A stretch of DNA of 64,000 bases from Megalobrama amblycephala (GCF_018812025.1 NC_063052.1:22294150-22358149); one strand, 5' to 3'. Positions 1 to 12,985 are shown, counted from the first letter of the stretch. Notes: generated from the sequence alone by a model not told the origin. Translations and numbers: made by a program.

Positions 1-3000
1 ACATTAAGGCATTGAAGAAATTAAACATTTAAATATGTCTTTTTGATGATCAAAGATTTTTAAGAGATAACATTATTGACTGCAGGGGGACTTTAAGACA
101 TATGAAAACTGAAATTGCAAACATGCTTTATCAAAGCGCAAGAGTTTCTTTTTGCTTTTTATGTTCTTTGCTTTTAATATCATGCCATCTTAAATCAATC
201 CTTTGCAGGAACCACAAAAAGGCAAGAAAAGGAGGAGTGGGGCCATCAAGGATGAAGGTAAGAGTTGAAACAATATCACCATCATCAATGCCCTGTACCA
301 AAAAAGATTCACACAGTTAGGCAGTTTAACAAAAGCTACACTAGCTTAGCAAGACCTTAGTATCTTCTGGTACAGCACTATGCAACTTGTATAATGTGTT
401 TTTATCTATCAGAAAAAACACATTTTGATGACATGTGCCATCATCCAAAACTCCACTGTCAGAATCAGTGTTGCTCCAAGGATGGGAACAAGAGCAACAA
501 AAGTGCACAGAGCAAAGCAATGGGTTTGTCTTGTCAAATGTTTAAATGTTACCTTTTGTACTATATGTTTCACCTTTTGTACTATATGTTTTATACTGTG
601 TAACTGTTTCAAGGGTGGTTCCACAATTGCTCTCTAGAAATTGTGGGTTGAATATCCAATTCATAACACTTTAAATCAAAAGATGGGTTACTTCAATCCA
701 ATTTATTTTTACTGGTATAATATTAAAGAAAACGTGTGATGTACAAATTTAATTGTCTAATACCCATTATTATTTTTTAAATATTAAATATATTTTTTAA
801 AATAATATATTAGTACAAATAAATATAAATGCAATATAAAGAAATATAATATAATAATATATTGAATATATTTTAAAATACATATTTTTTGAAAACATGG
901 ATCCATCCACAATTGATGCATTTGACAAACCCAAAATAACCCAGTATTACCGATGGGTTAATAAAACAACCAAGCATTTTCTAGAGAGTTTTGTTTTTAG
1001 AGAAGTCTGTTTGGATGGAGATGGTGTATTTCTGGCTGCGGAATGTGAAACGAAAGTGAAAAAATAAAAATAAAAATGAATAATAATAATAATAATAATA
1101 ATAATGATAATACTTTAATTTGACATCATAAAAAGCCCATATACTATTAATGTAGTAATGTGAACACACGTTCTTGGAAACATTAGCATTTTGGCAGCCA
1201 GATATACAGTATATTGTGCCTACAGAGAGACATCATTCTTTCGAAACAATCAATTACAATACGGGATTGAAATGTAAATAGGCTAGGTAATTTATCAGTT
1301 AATTTATGAAAATTTCAAATGAAGGTCTCTGAATAAAAATGAAGGATTCTGAATAAATAGAGATCGAAATGCAAACTGAAATGGCTTGATAAGTATTCAA
1401 CCCACTCCTCCCATAACCAGGTGAACATAACACCTGACATCTCAAAGTCGCGTTCCATCCACCAGAAGGCTCAACATTCCTTGGAACACAGTCAAGGCTC
1501 CTGCTTTTGAAAACTCCCTCCAAACTTCACAGCTAAGGTTGCAATGACTGGAAAACTTCTTTGGAAAGTCACTGACAGCTTTGAAGAACTACAAAATATA
1601 CAAAATCCAACTACATAAATGTCTGAAGAAAAAAAGCATTCTGAGCAATCTTGCTTCTACATTGTCTTGACCGAGGTGGCGATAGGCCTATAACTCATCT
1701 CAGAATCTCGTGATGAACGCTGGCACTTTTTATGCCTTTACAGCAGTGCTGACGAGTATTGACTTAACGCTTACGTGATCATGGGCTGCCAGCAATAGGA
1801 CCAATGATGATGATGTGCTCTGAAGCAAATCCTCAACAGTTTGCTATGGAAGATTCGCCAAGCTAAACAGGGAATACGGTGATGGATAAACCTAACTGTC
1901 ACCAAGGGGGTTGATACTTATCAAGTTATATTAAGATGTAGATGTGCAGTGCTTGAAGTGGGATGGACTCCAATATACGGTACTGGCAATATTGTGCTAT
2001 GCAGTACCAATAATTATTCTGGCATATCAGCAGCTCAGTACTCTCTCCTGTCCTGCGCGCGAAAGATTCTCTCTAGCCCGACCGCGGACACTTATAACTT
2101 CAAGCACTGGATATATCGATACGAGAAGGGTGAACTTTCTGGAGGTACTCTGTCCAAACTGTAATACTTCTGTCTGTTGAGCCAGTAATTCAAATGGAAC
2201 CACCTTTTGAACTACAAATTAATAAAAAACTACAACAAAATGTCCAGAGTACGTTTTTTAACAAAATTAAGCATTTTTCTTTGGATATACGAACAGCATC
2301 GGCCATCTTGGTTACGCTGCACAATCGTGAAAAGCGGTCCAAAGACGGGTCTACGCGCAGGAAAAAGGTTGCAACAATGTAAGTGCAACCTTTGGTGTGA
2401 TAAGGCTCCAATTAAGGTACCAAGGACAATACACCTGTATGTCAATGTGTCAGGAGCCCATGCTGCAATGCAATTATGGTGGATGAAGATGGACTCACCA
2501 GTCAAAAAAACAAAAACTATCGTATCATCTTAGAAGATTTGAAACATCTCTGAAATAAGGCTCAGTACTCTTGTTATTTGATAACAAATTTGGAGAAATC
2601 ATGAATTTTGGAAAATTTGTAGCAAGCAACATTATGTCAATACCCCACTTTATACTGGAGGGCACACACCTTCTCATCCCCTGCCTTGGTATAGGCAAGA
2701 ACAAGTTCACTATTTTGTCAAGTGTTTGAACTACAATAGAAGAAGAATGCAGTGGGCAAAGGACTAGATGATTGCTTTCTGAAAAAACAAAGCTAATCAA
2801 CACTGTTCCAATACATTATCAAGGAGAAGACCTGCAAGCAATTTGATCCCCACTATAATGCTTTAATATCACTGAATGTGTTGTGTGATATGGAATCTGA
2901 CTGGATATATCAGATATTTTGGAGGGAAGTTTTCTTTGTTACATGAACATCAAGACGATGTCAACGAATGGATCAATAGATTTTGATGCAAATGCCTAAA

Positions 3001-3354
3001 ACGGCCACAGCACATGGCATTTTCTTCAAGATTTTTCTCAAAGGAATGTTTTACCAGCAACAACGTTTGTTGCAAGCACTTTGGTAGATGGTTACATGTA
3101 TCCAAAAGCTTCCATCCAAAAATATTTGGGACATTTGGGAATATTTGGGACTCCTGTTTTTAAGAGAAGGAACTGATGCCTTTTAAAAGTGTATTAATTA
3201 TGCACCTCATTCAGTTTCTTTGAGGAAATGTTCTGCTTCAGATTTTCTTCCTTCGTGGATTCATCATCATTAACTAAAACAGGTAAACTGGACCACGTGG
3301 CAACATGGGCTCATGTTTCCAGTTTCTCTCTTTGTTCTTGTTCTCGTTCTGAAG
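1..3354. other. AT-rich stretch with no confident gene
   Basis: I see no reading frame here that looks coding. The stretch holds a very AT-rich block around 755-900, a two-unit tandem repeat near 550-598 (about 23 bp per unit) and a short (TAA)n run near 1080-1110. One exon-like block at 208-255 is preceded by AG and followed by GTAAGAG and encodes Lys-rich sequence. It could be an upstream exon of the unknown gene that follows, but it has no independent support. Confidence 0.5.
1080..1110. repeat. (TAA)n microsatellite
   Basis: About ten TAA units, slightly imperfect at the 3' end. Confidence 0.9.
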
Positions 3355-6300
3355 AACATGCAATGAAGAAGACTTGTCGAGGACCACACCTGCCCAACCA
3401 TCCACATCGCCTTCAGCATCTCGCGCGTCAAACCAAAAAGATCAAACAAAGAAGGCCATTTATAGGTAAGAATAATGTGCGATTGCGACTGATTCCTTTT
3501 TTCTTTTCTTTTTTTGAATGCATATTTCAGATCTTCACTAATTGTCAATAATTTTTCAGCATCAACAAGAAAACCTCCTCTGAAAATGGAGTCCCAGTTG
3601 AAAACTCCTCTGCCAAAAGCCTAAAAGTAAGTAACATTTAATTATGAAAATATAGTTTGATAATAATAACGAAAAGACTAATTTTGTCTATTTGACATCA
3701 AACATCAGCACTCTGATTCAGAAGAAGTGTGTTTTCCTGAGACCAACCTGAATGCTGGGCCTTCATCTGAGGAGGATGACACAACCAAACAGAACAAAAG
3801 AGGTCCATTGTTATTCATATGTTGTTAAACATTTTGTGGCATTATATGAGGATGCAGTACATTCAGTCAAAGCATGGGTAATATTTGACAAGTTCCTTTG
3901 GATGAATGCTTACTAAAGGATAAAGACAGCTGCATTAATATCATGGACTGGAGACAAACATGAACTTATAGGCTAAACTTGACACAATATATAATTTTAA
4001 TGACTTGTTCTTTGCCTGTAAAACAGATACTCACAAGATCACATCGCTGTCTCATAAAGAGGAGCCATGTTTCTCATCTTTCAAGTCACCAAAGTAGGTT
4101 CTTTACCTCCCTCAAGTTTGTTCATATAGTAATCAGTTGCATAATATTATGACGTTCACATTAAAGTATAATTTTCTCTTGGAGGTTTATATTTCAAATT
4201 CACTGTACCTCAGTTTACTATAAGGCATTTGCCAAGTACATGAAGGCAATTGGTTCATTCCATGTTTGTATGTTTATTACAATGTAAATGTACAACCCGA
4301 ATTCCGGAAATGTTGGGACGTTTTTAAAATTTGAATAAAAAGAAAACTAAAAGACTTTCAAATTACATGAGCCAATATTTTATTCACAATATAACATAAA
4401 TTTTTAAAGTGAGACATTTTTACAATTGTATGCACAAAATTAGCTAATTTCAAATTTGATGCCTGATACAGGTCTCAAAAAAGTTGGCATGGGGGCAACA
4501 AATGGCTTAAAAAGCAAGAAATGTTGAAAAGATTTAGCTGGGAGAACATCTAGCAACTAATAAACTCAACTGATATCAGGTCTGTAACATAATTAGCTAT
4601 AAAAGGGATGTCTTAGAGAGGCAGAGTCTCACAGAGCTAAAGATGGGCAGAGGCTCTCCAATCTGTGAAAGAGTGCATAAAAATACTTTAAAAAACAATG
4701 TTCCTCAACGTCAAATTGCAAAAGCTTTGCAAATCTCATCATCTACAGTGCATAACATCATCAAAAGATTCAGAGAAACTGAAGAAATCTCTGTGCATAA
4801 GGGACAAGCCTGAAGACCTTTATTGGATGCCCATGGTCTTCGGGCCCTCAGATGACACTGCATCACTTATCAGCATGATTGTTTCAATGACATTACTAAA
4901 TGGGCCCAGGAATACTTACAGAAACCACTGGCAGTAAACACAATCCGCCGTACCATCTGCAGATGCCAACTAAAAGTCTATCATGCAAAAAGAAAGCCAG
5001 TAAAAGAAAGCTCATACATATGTGAACATGGTCCAGAAGTGCCGTCATGTCCTGTGGGACTAAGGCTCATTTAAAATGGACTCAAAGTGGAAAAGTGTTT
5101 TATGGACAGACGAGTCCAAATTTGACATTCTTGTTGGAAATCACGGATGCCTTGTGGTCCGGGCTAAAGAGGAGGGAGACCTTCCAGTGTGTCATCAGCG
5201 TTCAGTTCAATGGTATGGGGGTGCATAAGTGCATACGGTATGGGCAGCTTACATGTTTTGGAAGGCACTATGAATGCTGAAAGACATCAAAGACAACCAC
5301 AAACTCTTTAGCAGCTAGAAACCTTTTATTGGGCAAGAATGGGAGCAAATTCCAGCACCAGAACTCCAGAAACTCATAACATCGATGCCCAGACATCTTC
5401 AAACTGTTCTGAAAAGAAGAGGAGATGCTACACCATGGTAAACATGCCCCCATCCCAACTATTTTGAGACCTGAAGCAGGCATCAAATTTGAAATGAGCT
5501 CATTTTGTGCATAAAATTGTAACATTTCTCAGTATAAACATTTATGTTTTCTATGTTCTATTGTGAATTAAACATTGGCTCATGTAATTTGAAAGTCATT
5601 TAGTTTGAATTTTATTCAAATATAAAAAACGTCCCAACTTTTCGGGTTGTATATCTGATGCATGTTGTAAACTATATGATAATCATTGTTGTCTGTTTCT
5701 ATGTACTGAAAAATTTTCTGTTACAATCAGGAGACCTTTACTTAACTGCTCACCTGAAGAAGAAACTTTCATTGCGGGAAATGGCAAAAGGATAAGAAAA
5801 GGGTAGGCCAAGTCAAAGAGTTTCTCAACACTTTTATTTGGGATTGACACTTAATTTCCTTTGACTCCAAAAATTGATGTCAAAATTATATTGACAGCAT
5901 GTCAAAATAAAAGTCTTTTAAAATAAAATATAATCTACCCAAATACAACATAAATCAATTCCAAATTAAATTGATTATCAGTGGATATATTATATATAGT
6001 CATTGTTGGTCAAGATTATTCTCATGTAGGATTTTATGAGGATTCTATTACACAACCTAACTACTGTTTGTTTACATTTTAGTGACTACAGTCATCCTGA
6101 GGACTACGAAGGGCCTGAGAAAAGCTCATGTTTGGAGGAAAGAGGGAACAATGTAAGTTAGATCTGTTGTACAATTATCATTTAAATATCAATACTGACT
6201 GTGCAGCTCATGTTTTGTGTTTGAATTTTCTAGCAGTCTAATCGTGAGGGGACTGAAAGCAGGCCACAAGTTGTTCTGTCATTCGAGCAAGAGGTTATGA

Positions 6301-7070
6301 ACAAAAAGAAGTTTTTGAACGATACTCCTGATACAGTTGATCAAGGATCAGATAATCAAAACTCCACTGCAAAAATACCTGACCAACCGTTTGAAGTGCG
6401 TACAGCCTGGGAAGGGTGTGCGGTTCAGAAAATTAAAAACATTGCTGACAGAAGCATCGAAGACTTAGACTTGAACAATAACAATGGTGCAACCATCAAA
6501 ATAATCAATTTTTTCCACTATGCCAAAATAATTATTTTTCTACTTGAATTTTGGTATAAACAAAAAAAGCATGATAGACAAGATATCATCTTTCTAGTTG
6601 CTGGATTCTATGTACAGTTGCAAGCAAGCGATCTGTACTGTTGTCCAGTCAATAAACATGAGAAAGACGACAGAAATCTTAATTATGCAACAATGAAAAC
6701 ATCAAAAAAGTTTACTAAAAAGTATTCTGAGACAGTTTGGAACTACATGGTAGGGAACCATGACAAAGTTAAATCTTATGTACAAACCCCTGAAGATGCC
6801 ACTGCAATATGTGCCATTTTGTTCTCGGAAGTGATTCGGTATCCTGACATGTTTTTCCACAACATCTTAATGATGTTGCATTATAAATCATGGGATGAGT
6901 TTTGTGACTATCATCCAATGGTAACCGGAGGAACATGGAAACATCAGGGAGAAGATGTCCCAAAAAAGGTTGAAAAGAGAAAACATCAAAACCTTTTGTT
7001 TTGTGCTAAGAAGATAATAAGGAATGAGGGAAAAAGAGACACTCTATTCCAAGTTAACTCCACAGTTTGA
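3355..7070 (+). CDS. Unrecognised multi-exon gene, 3' part (seven exons seen)
   Basis: A chain of exons with matching splice phases supports a real gene: about 3355-3465, 3560-3626, 3709-3802, 4027-4093, 5731-5802, 6083-6152 and a last exon 6234-7070 ending in TGA. Each is bounded by AG and GT, and the phases (2, 0, 1, 2, 2, 0) keep one frame open through all seven, about 435 residues in total. The first six exons encode a Ser-, Thr-, Glu- and Lys-rich, probably disordered region. The last exon (278 codons) encodes a folded-looking domain with aromatic and Cys-rich helices (for example [20 protein letters not shown]) and a [14 protein letters not shown] segment, then a basic tail. I do not recognise this domain. 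The 5' end is not identified. A Tc1-like relic sits in the intron between exons four and five. It could be a lineage-specific fish gene or a domesticated transposon protein; I infer no function. Confidence 0.6.
4291..5651 (+). mobile_element. Tc1/mariner-like DNA transposon relic
   Basis: The ends are inverted repeats starting TACAACCCGAA and ending TTCGGGTTGTA. Similarity between the two arms runs inward for roughly 200 bp, and the element is flanked by TA as expected of the superfamily. Inside, 4640-5280 reads as a degraded Tc1-type transposase: a helix-turn-helix stretch ([20 protein letters not shown]) and then a frame full of stops and shifts. It lies in an intron of the unknown gene and is not capable of making an intact transposase. 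Confidence 0.8.
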
Positions 7071-7408
7071 AGAAGCGCCTTGGAGAACATCCTCATGCCC
7101 TCATGCTGAATGCAATTTTGTTTTTTCTCTGGTGTTGGAGAGTGGATGTCAAGTGAGCCAACTGCATTGGCTAGACTAAAAGAAAAAGTAATAATAATGC
7201 GGTTTAGACTGCTTTACAGTCTAGCTAAAGTTAACCCTGTGTTATGTTATAGACTGATTAACGCAGTTTGTTGTTGTAGTTTGTTATTTTAGTTTGTTTT
7301 TTTTGGTGTGTCGGACGCGGGTAGACTGCTTTGCAGTTGAGCTGCATGTGGGCGCACTGAAGAGGTTAGGGAAGTTTCTTTTTCTCTTTAGTTGTTTTCT
7401 TAAACATT

Positions 7409-7469
7409 ATGAAAATAATTCTTGGTCTTGCATTTGCAACCTCTGCAGTATTGTGCCAATCAAACACCA
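7409..7469 (+). CDS. Possible first coding exon with signal peptide
   Basis: An ATG opens MKIILGLAFATSAVLCQSNT, a textbook short secretory signal (basic start, hydrophobic core, Ala/Cys near the cut site). The frame runs straight into a GTAAGG donor at 7470. No matching downstream exon is convincing in the next 1.5 kb. It may be the first exon of a lost or rearranged secreted-protein gene, or chance. Confidence 0.25.
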
Positions 7470-7608
7470 GTAAGGAATTACTTTCTAAATCTTATTATCA
7501 ACTATCGACCTTAACCAGATTGATTGCTGAAGGGAAAGTGGTGTTGGATCTGAGAGTTCAACTAATGATCATCAGGGTTTGAATTCTCAGCCCTGTAATA
7601 TTGTGAAT

Positions 7609-7758
7609 ATGGTTAAATTCCTGCCTAAATTTAATGAGAAAAATCCAGATGTGTTTTTCTCTTTATTTGAGAAAATTTCTGAAGAAAGAGCATGTGATGA
7701 TCAAGAGGCTTATATTGCCCTATCAAAACCAAAACGAAGAGATTATGTTCAGCAGTAA
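7609..7758 (+). pseudogene. Gag-like retrotransposon fragment
   Basis: A 49-codon frame contains LPKFNEKNPDVFFSLFEKIS, which resembles the start of the capsid-type gag domain of Gypsy-like LTR retrotransposons (a 'PkFne.dpd.FF.lFE' pattern known from that family). It ends at a stop after 49 codons and I see no protease, reverse transcriptase or LTRs around it, so it is a scrap at best. Confidence 0.3.
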
Positions 7759-7759
7759 T

Positions 7760-9160
7760 GATGTTGAAATCATGTGGTTTAATCTGTTAACCCAAAATTT
7801 GTCAAAAATAGAAAAACAGATTTGAGTTATACTTGTAATTACTGTCTTGAAAAAAAATTATTAATTTATTTAAAACAAAAAATGTATTTATTTATTTATA
7901 ATATTTCTATTTTTATAATTGTATACTAAACATGTTTTACATGTACATTTTTACTGTTTCTTTAATAAATATTATTTTTTTATCTTGTTGTCCTTTTGTG
8001 ACTGTTCATTAAAATGTATTACATGGAGGGGTGATAACATTTTGATAGGAAAATATAATAAAAATATAACAGTAGGATTTTAATAACAGTATCTGTATTA
8101 TAAGTATTATTGATTAGACATTTGTTATCAGCAAATGTAAATATTGTCCCATCATTAAAGAGGAGTCTAAAGGCTCAACACAATGCATCAGTAAACTTTG
8201 GTCATCAGCTACTTTAATGTCAGATGTTTACATGGAGAAAGTCAATTTATGGGGACTAATAACATAATGTGATGAATAATTACTTTACTACTAACCCAGA
8301 AAGCTTTGTTTATAATTTGATGTTGTATGCTACACTCAAAAAAAATATTCTTTAAACTAACTCATGTCAATTATGGACAGTGGTTCCACACAACCAACTT
8401 AGTTTTTCTTAACATTAAAGGTTTATTTTTAATCTATGCAAAATCCTTGAGCTGTGACAACACAACTGACTAAGGAAGAATCTATGTAAAATAGTTATGT
8501 CCAACCAACTCAATTCAATCATGGACAGTGGTTCCCAATAGAATCAACCATGTTAAACTAACTAGAATCAATTGTGTTAATTTAACTTGAATGAATGGTT
8601 TTAGTTTAAATAAAATAAATTGTTTTCATATACATTGATTTTTACAATTAATCCTACAATTAATGCTTCTTGTTTTGTCTTATGATTTACCTAACTTTCG
8701 TGATGTGATGTTCTATGCTGGCAATCTAGATGTGATACTTGTTTCATCCAAGGTAGCGTTCCCCATAAACAGCCTAAGCCTAAGTTGATCGTAGCTCCAT
8801 TGGTGGCAATGGTTTATACGCTCAACAAGCTTACAATGCTTTTGGGAACCCAGAACACTACCAAAGTGAATACTTAATTACTTCATTACGAAACTTTTAA
8901 ATACCAATAATAGAACAGTAAACATTAAAAAGTCTCTCAGACGACACACTGTTGTAAATAAAACAAAGATTATTGGTTTTACAAGAAATATTCAAGAAAT
9001 AATCCAAATAACCATTCAGAATTGATAAACTTTCTTCAGGAAATTTATATTCTAGATTCAACTGAGATTTATTTTACCTTTCATACCATAAACTTCACAG
9101 TACTCACACAACACTTTCTATAGGCCTAAATGAAATAAAATACTCTCTGTGGCTCGGTGC
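7760..9160. other. Intergenic, MITE remnants only
   Basis: AT-rich DNA between the unknown gene and the first receptor gene. Around 8330-8630 is a degenerate MITE-like block with repeated 'caaccaact' and 'atggacagtggttcc' motifs (two copies of the latter near 8376 and 8521). Poly(A)-signal-like AATAAA variants occur near 7960. I see no gene. Confidence 0.5.
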
Positions 9161-10147
9161 TCACCCCAGGTCAACAGGTGGGTTTGTCTCCCTGTAGGCC
9201 TCAGATTTGGAAGGGCCAGCAGGACAGCATCTTCTGTATGTTACAATGTGCATTTTCTCTTTTAGACCATTAACACATGTTCGTATCGCACAGCGAACGG
9301 CAGCCGAGGAAAAGTAAAAGATGATGGGGTCCAAACAGGCGTTTAGAGTGCTCGAGATTAAAGCCAAGTGACGCCACTCCTCGCTATTTTCGTGGATGAA
9401 ACCAACCACGTGTGAGATGTTATAGGGGCTGAAAGAGATGGTGAAAACCAACAGCGTCCCAACTGCAAGCCCAATAGCCCTGAGTCTACGACGTCTTCCC
9501 AGATGGGGCAGATTGGAGAGAATTCGAATGAAGTTTATGTAGCAAAAGCAGCAGATGAGGAAGGGTACACAGAAAAGCACGAGAAAAAGCTCCAGACGAA
9601 CAGGAAGTAGAATGTTCAGCTGCTCTTTGGTGAAATTATCATAGCAAATTCTCACGTGGGGATTGGGCTGTAGCTTGCTGTTGCTTGAGTTGTCAGCTGA
9701 GTTTATGTATGGCACAATGTACACGATGCTGAGGTTGAGAGATCCTAGAAGCCAGAGGAGGCAGCTTGCAATCACAGCGTTGCGTGGTCGGCGACCTAAA
9801 GCGTATCGGATCGGAAACGCGACGCCGAGATAGCGTTCTATGCTTATCGCAGTCAGAAATAGTGTGCTGGTGTAGATGGTGGAGAAGAAAAGGAAACTGC
9901 TAATGGAGCACAGGTAATAGGGAAGGCTCCAGTTGAAGCTGTCAATGGCCTCCTTCATCTTAAATGGCAGGACTGCGAGGAAGATGAGGTCAGATATTGT
10001 CAGGTTTAGCAGGAGAATGTCAATAGGGGTGGGTTTGCGGTAAACTTTTCGACAGAAGGTAAAGAATGCTAGGATGTTGGCAGGAAGGCCGATCAAGAAG
10101 GTGAGGATGTAGAATACCAAGAGAAGCTGGTAGTCCAACTTGGCCAT
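9161..10147 (-). CDS. ffar2-like: Free fatty acid receptor 2-like GPCR (stand-alone copy)
   Basis: An intronless 328-codon rhodopsin-class GPCR of the FFAR2/FFAR3 group, expected at the plasma membrane as a receptor for short-chain fatty acids. Seven hydrophobic segments are visible. The TM2 motif LLNLTISDLIFLAVLPFKMKE, the TM3-end ERYLG, the extracellular loop 2 CYDNFT and the TM6 motif SPYNISHVVG all match the family. The polar anchor residues known from human FFAR2 are present: Arg 5.39 (LPVRLEL), His 6.55 (NISH) and Arg 7.35 (EEWRH). TM7 has the DPIIFY variant of NPxxY. The C-tail is long and holds a Cys-Cys pair (YRRCCPAG). I chose the ATG at 10147 because the longer frame opens at GTG (10162). 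It is not part of the tandem repeat that follows. FFAR2 versus FFAR3 orthology cannot be settled by eye. Confidence 0.9.
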   Translation of the reverse strand: MAKLDYQLLLVFYILTFLIGLPANILAFFTFCRKVYRKPTPIDILLLNLTISDLIFLAVLPFKMKEAIDSFNWSLPYYLCSISSFLFFSTIYTSTLFLTAISIERYLGVAFPIRYALGRRPRNAVIASCLLWLLGSLNLSIVYIVPYINSADNSSNSKLQPNPHVRICYDNFTKEQLNILLPVRLELFLVLFCVPFLICCFCYINFIRILSNLPHLGRRRRLRAIGLAVGTLLVFTISFSPYNISHVVGFIHENSEEWRHLALISSTLNACLDPIIFYFSSAAVRCAIRTCVNGLKEKMHIVTYRRCCPAGPSKSEAYRETNPPVDLG

Positions 10148-10272
10148 TAGACTGTACCTCACAGATGGTCAACAGGTGGTAGAAACACTGTGCAGAGAAC
10201 AAAACGGTAGACGTTAATAAGGTACAAAGTATGGTTAATACGGACAAACTGAAAAATAAACTCTCATCCACA

Positions 10273-10690
10273 TCCATCCATCATAAACATATTCCACAAT
10301 GCTCCAGGGGGGTTAATAAAGGCCTTCTAAAGCGAAGCAATGCATTTGTGTAAAAAATATCCATATTTAACAAGTTATGAAGTAAAATATCTAGCTTCCG
10401 CCAGAACGCCTTCCGTATTCTACTTAAGAAGAAAGTGTAAAACTCTTGCAGTTTGAAAACCTTACGCTACATCCTACGCCTTCCCTATTCAACTTACGGA
10501 AAAGTGTAACTGACATGACGCCAGTTTACACTTTCTTCGTAACTTGAATATGGAAGGCGTTCTGGCGGAAGCTGGATATTTTACTTCATAACTTGTTAAA
10601 TATGGATTTTTTTTTTTTTTACACAAACTTCAGAAGGCCTTTATTAACCCCCCGGAGCTGTGTGGAATATGTTTATGATGGATTGATGTG
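10273..10690. mobile_element. Foldback MITE upstream of the ffar2-like gene
   Basis: Two arms (about 10275-10440 and 10510-10690) are inverted copies, for example 'ctagcttccgccagaacgcc' against 'ggcgttctggcggaagctgg'. They enclose a short spacer near 10450-10500. The same arm sequence occurs in the 43410-44178 element and in the 49748-50078 fragment, so it is a dispersed family. It lies within 150 bp of the receptor start and could fall in its promoter. Confidence 0.75.
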
Positions 10691-11339
10691 GATGGAGGCA
10701 CTTTCTTCAGCTCATACTCATTTGGTAACGCATACTGCCATTATAAAGCTCAGATGCCACAGGATATTTATTAATATTTCTCAGATTGTGTTCATCAGAA
10801 AGAAGAAAGTCATATACACCTCTAAAAACTAATTCAGGGGACCTTTAGTCATTACTTAAATATATATATATTGCTGTGAAATAAAAAATCAAGTTCTGAA
10901 ATGCTGTTAGACTTTTTACTTGTAATTGTTATTTTATTGAGCTTGGATGACACAAATTATGCCTATTGATTCGATATACTATCATGACTTGTCATAGTTT
11001 AACATTTTCAGTTAATCAAAAATGTATTTGATTTTAAGTTCTGTTAATGTAAAATACAATCTGATGACGTGTAAACGTGTTTCATTGTTTTGAGTTGTAT
11101 GAACACTTCTTTTAATTTAGACGAACTTAAGTTAAGTGAAACTGGGCTGGGATTTATATTTCCCATCATGCTTTGCCCATGGCACTTGAAAGGGAGAGTA
11201 AATGCTAAAATTAAGTGTTCTATAATATTTTTTGCACAAGATTAATGGTAAGGGAGATTTAACAGTTATTAGTGTTTTGTTATGCTAATTTAGAAGAGTT
11301 TCTGTTAATGTGGGTTTTTGGAGATTTGCCATCATGGTG

Positions 11340-11660
11340 ACAAGCGGTGCTTGGTAAGTTCATGTTACTTAGAAATGCATTTTATTGTGTCCAAAAAGCA
11401 TCTTCACCTTACTTAAAACATTATGTTGGATCAACTTAATAGTTGCATTCATGTTGACAATTATTAAGTTCATGTTACTTAGAAATGTGTTTTTATTGTG
11501 GCAAAAAAAAAAAAAAAAAACGCCTTCACCTTACTTAAAACATTATGTTGGATCAACTCAAAATATTGCTTTGAATTAATATAATTCTCCCAATTGGCTT
11601 AAGTTAAAAATTCTAGAGGAAAATGTTAACATATTTTTTTTTTGTTGAACCAATGTTTTA
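11340..11660. repeat. MITE-like block with internal direct duplication
   Basis: Two copies of a unit of about 115 bp lie head to tail, differing by a long A run (11504-11520). The end 'gttgaaccaatg...tttttagagtg' resembles other degenerate copies near 8.4 and 42.5 kb. Confidence 0.55.
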
Positions 11661-12734
11661 TTTTTTAGAGTGCTATAGGATGGCTTAAGGGTGAGTAAAG
11701 CTTGGGGTAATTTTCATTTGAAAGTGAACTAATCCTTTAAAAACGCCTACTCTTAATAAATTAATTGTGTGTGTATTATACTTTCTAATAAAGCCATGAA
11801 AATTCATACCACAGTTTCATTTCCACTAAATTTAATCAAAGTATGCATTGTATTCAGTAGTATTCTTTGATGGAAATGACAGAAGTGGAAATTACATTGA
11901 TGATTGAATGATTTGTCTTGCAAAGGGTCATTTTATAGCATTTTTGTATTGTAATTAAAACATTTTCACACATAGCTTAACTGTAAATGCCACAAAATAA
12001 TAATGACATTTACCTTGATTTTACTTTGTTTTCTCATGTTACTAATGCTCTTCTCATTGCCTCCTTGGCAACAAGTCCTACTAACTTTATTGGGGCAAAA
12101 CTGTTCTGTGTTGTGGAAATAAAATTCACAATTGTTTTATTGATTATTGATTTAAGCATTATTGATGAATGTGTGAAATAATACATAAAAATATAAGGCA
12201 ACAATTATAAAAGCAATGGAAAAGTTTCCACTTTAGTTTCAATGTGATCTTCATAACAAAACAAAAGTTTATATTTGTTAGTTTTAATAAAAATCAATCC
12301 TTGCAACATTCCCGAAGTGCCTGAAGTTGAAGAAATATTCTCTGTTCATAAATAAACATGTCTAATAAACAAAATTACTCACCTTTACAATGTAGGGAAA
12401 TTAGGATCTTCAGCATTTTGTGTCTCTCCAGTATCACACAAAGTGTCTGCGAGCTCCCTTCACCTCTGTCTTTGACATTATGAATGCATAATTAGACTAC
12501 GTGATGGGTGCAATGTCTCAAAACAGCGGAAATTGAATCAAATCAAACATAATCTGTAACACTGAGGCTCATCAAACAATGTCACTTGGCAACCCTGGGA
12601 ACAGTTAGCGAGAACACAGGAAGTTGTCATTACTGCCACATATCGGGTATATGAGGCTCCCCAAGAACATATGGAACATATTGGCAAGATAAGAAGCAAG
12701 TGTTTGTTTTGTGTGTTTGTGTGTGTGCGTCTAT

Positions 12735-12985
12735 GGTTCTGGTAAACCCTATGCATGGGGACAAAATTTTCCCACAAAGATGTCAATATCTTTGTCCTTG
12801 TAGGGATGTTTCGGTCCCTATGAGGAAAACAGCTTATAAATCATATTATGTGATATTTTTTTTAAAAATGTAAAAATGCAGAAAGTTTTCTGTGATGGGA
12901 AGGTTTAGGGGATATAATATACAGTTTATACAGTATAAAAGTCATAATGTCTATGGAATGTCCCCATAAAACATGAAAACCCGAC
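12735..12985. repeat. Dispersed repeat (microsatellite-associated family)
   Basis: Shares long near-identical stretches ('acagcttataaatca', 'gtctatggaatgtccccata', 'aaaacatgaaaaccc') with 56145-56392. The inverted counterpart at about 18500-18640 carries the complementary motifs. In the other two places it abuts a long CA/GT run. Confidence 0.7.

Noticed and set aside
2207..2533. 108-codon plus-strand frame
   Set aside because: Composition and lack of any motif look random. An antisense frame of similar length exists over the same bases.
10148..10162. Longer N-terminus (five more residues) for the stand-alone ffar2-like receptor
   Set aside because: It begins at GTG. The ATG at 10147 gives an N-terminus of normal family length, and an ACAG acceptor lies just before it.
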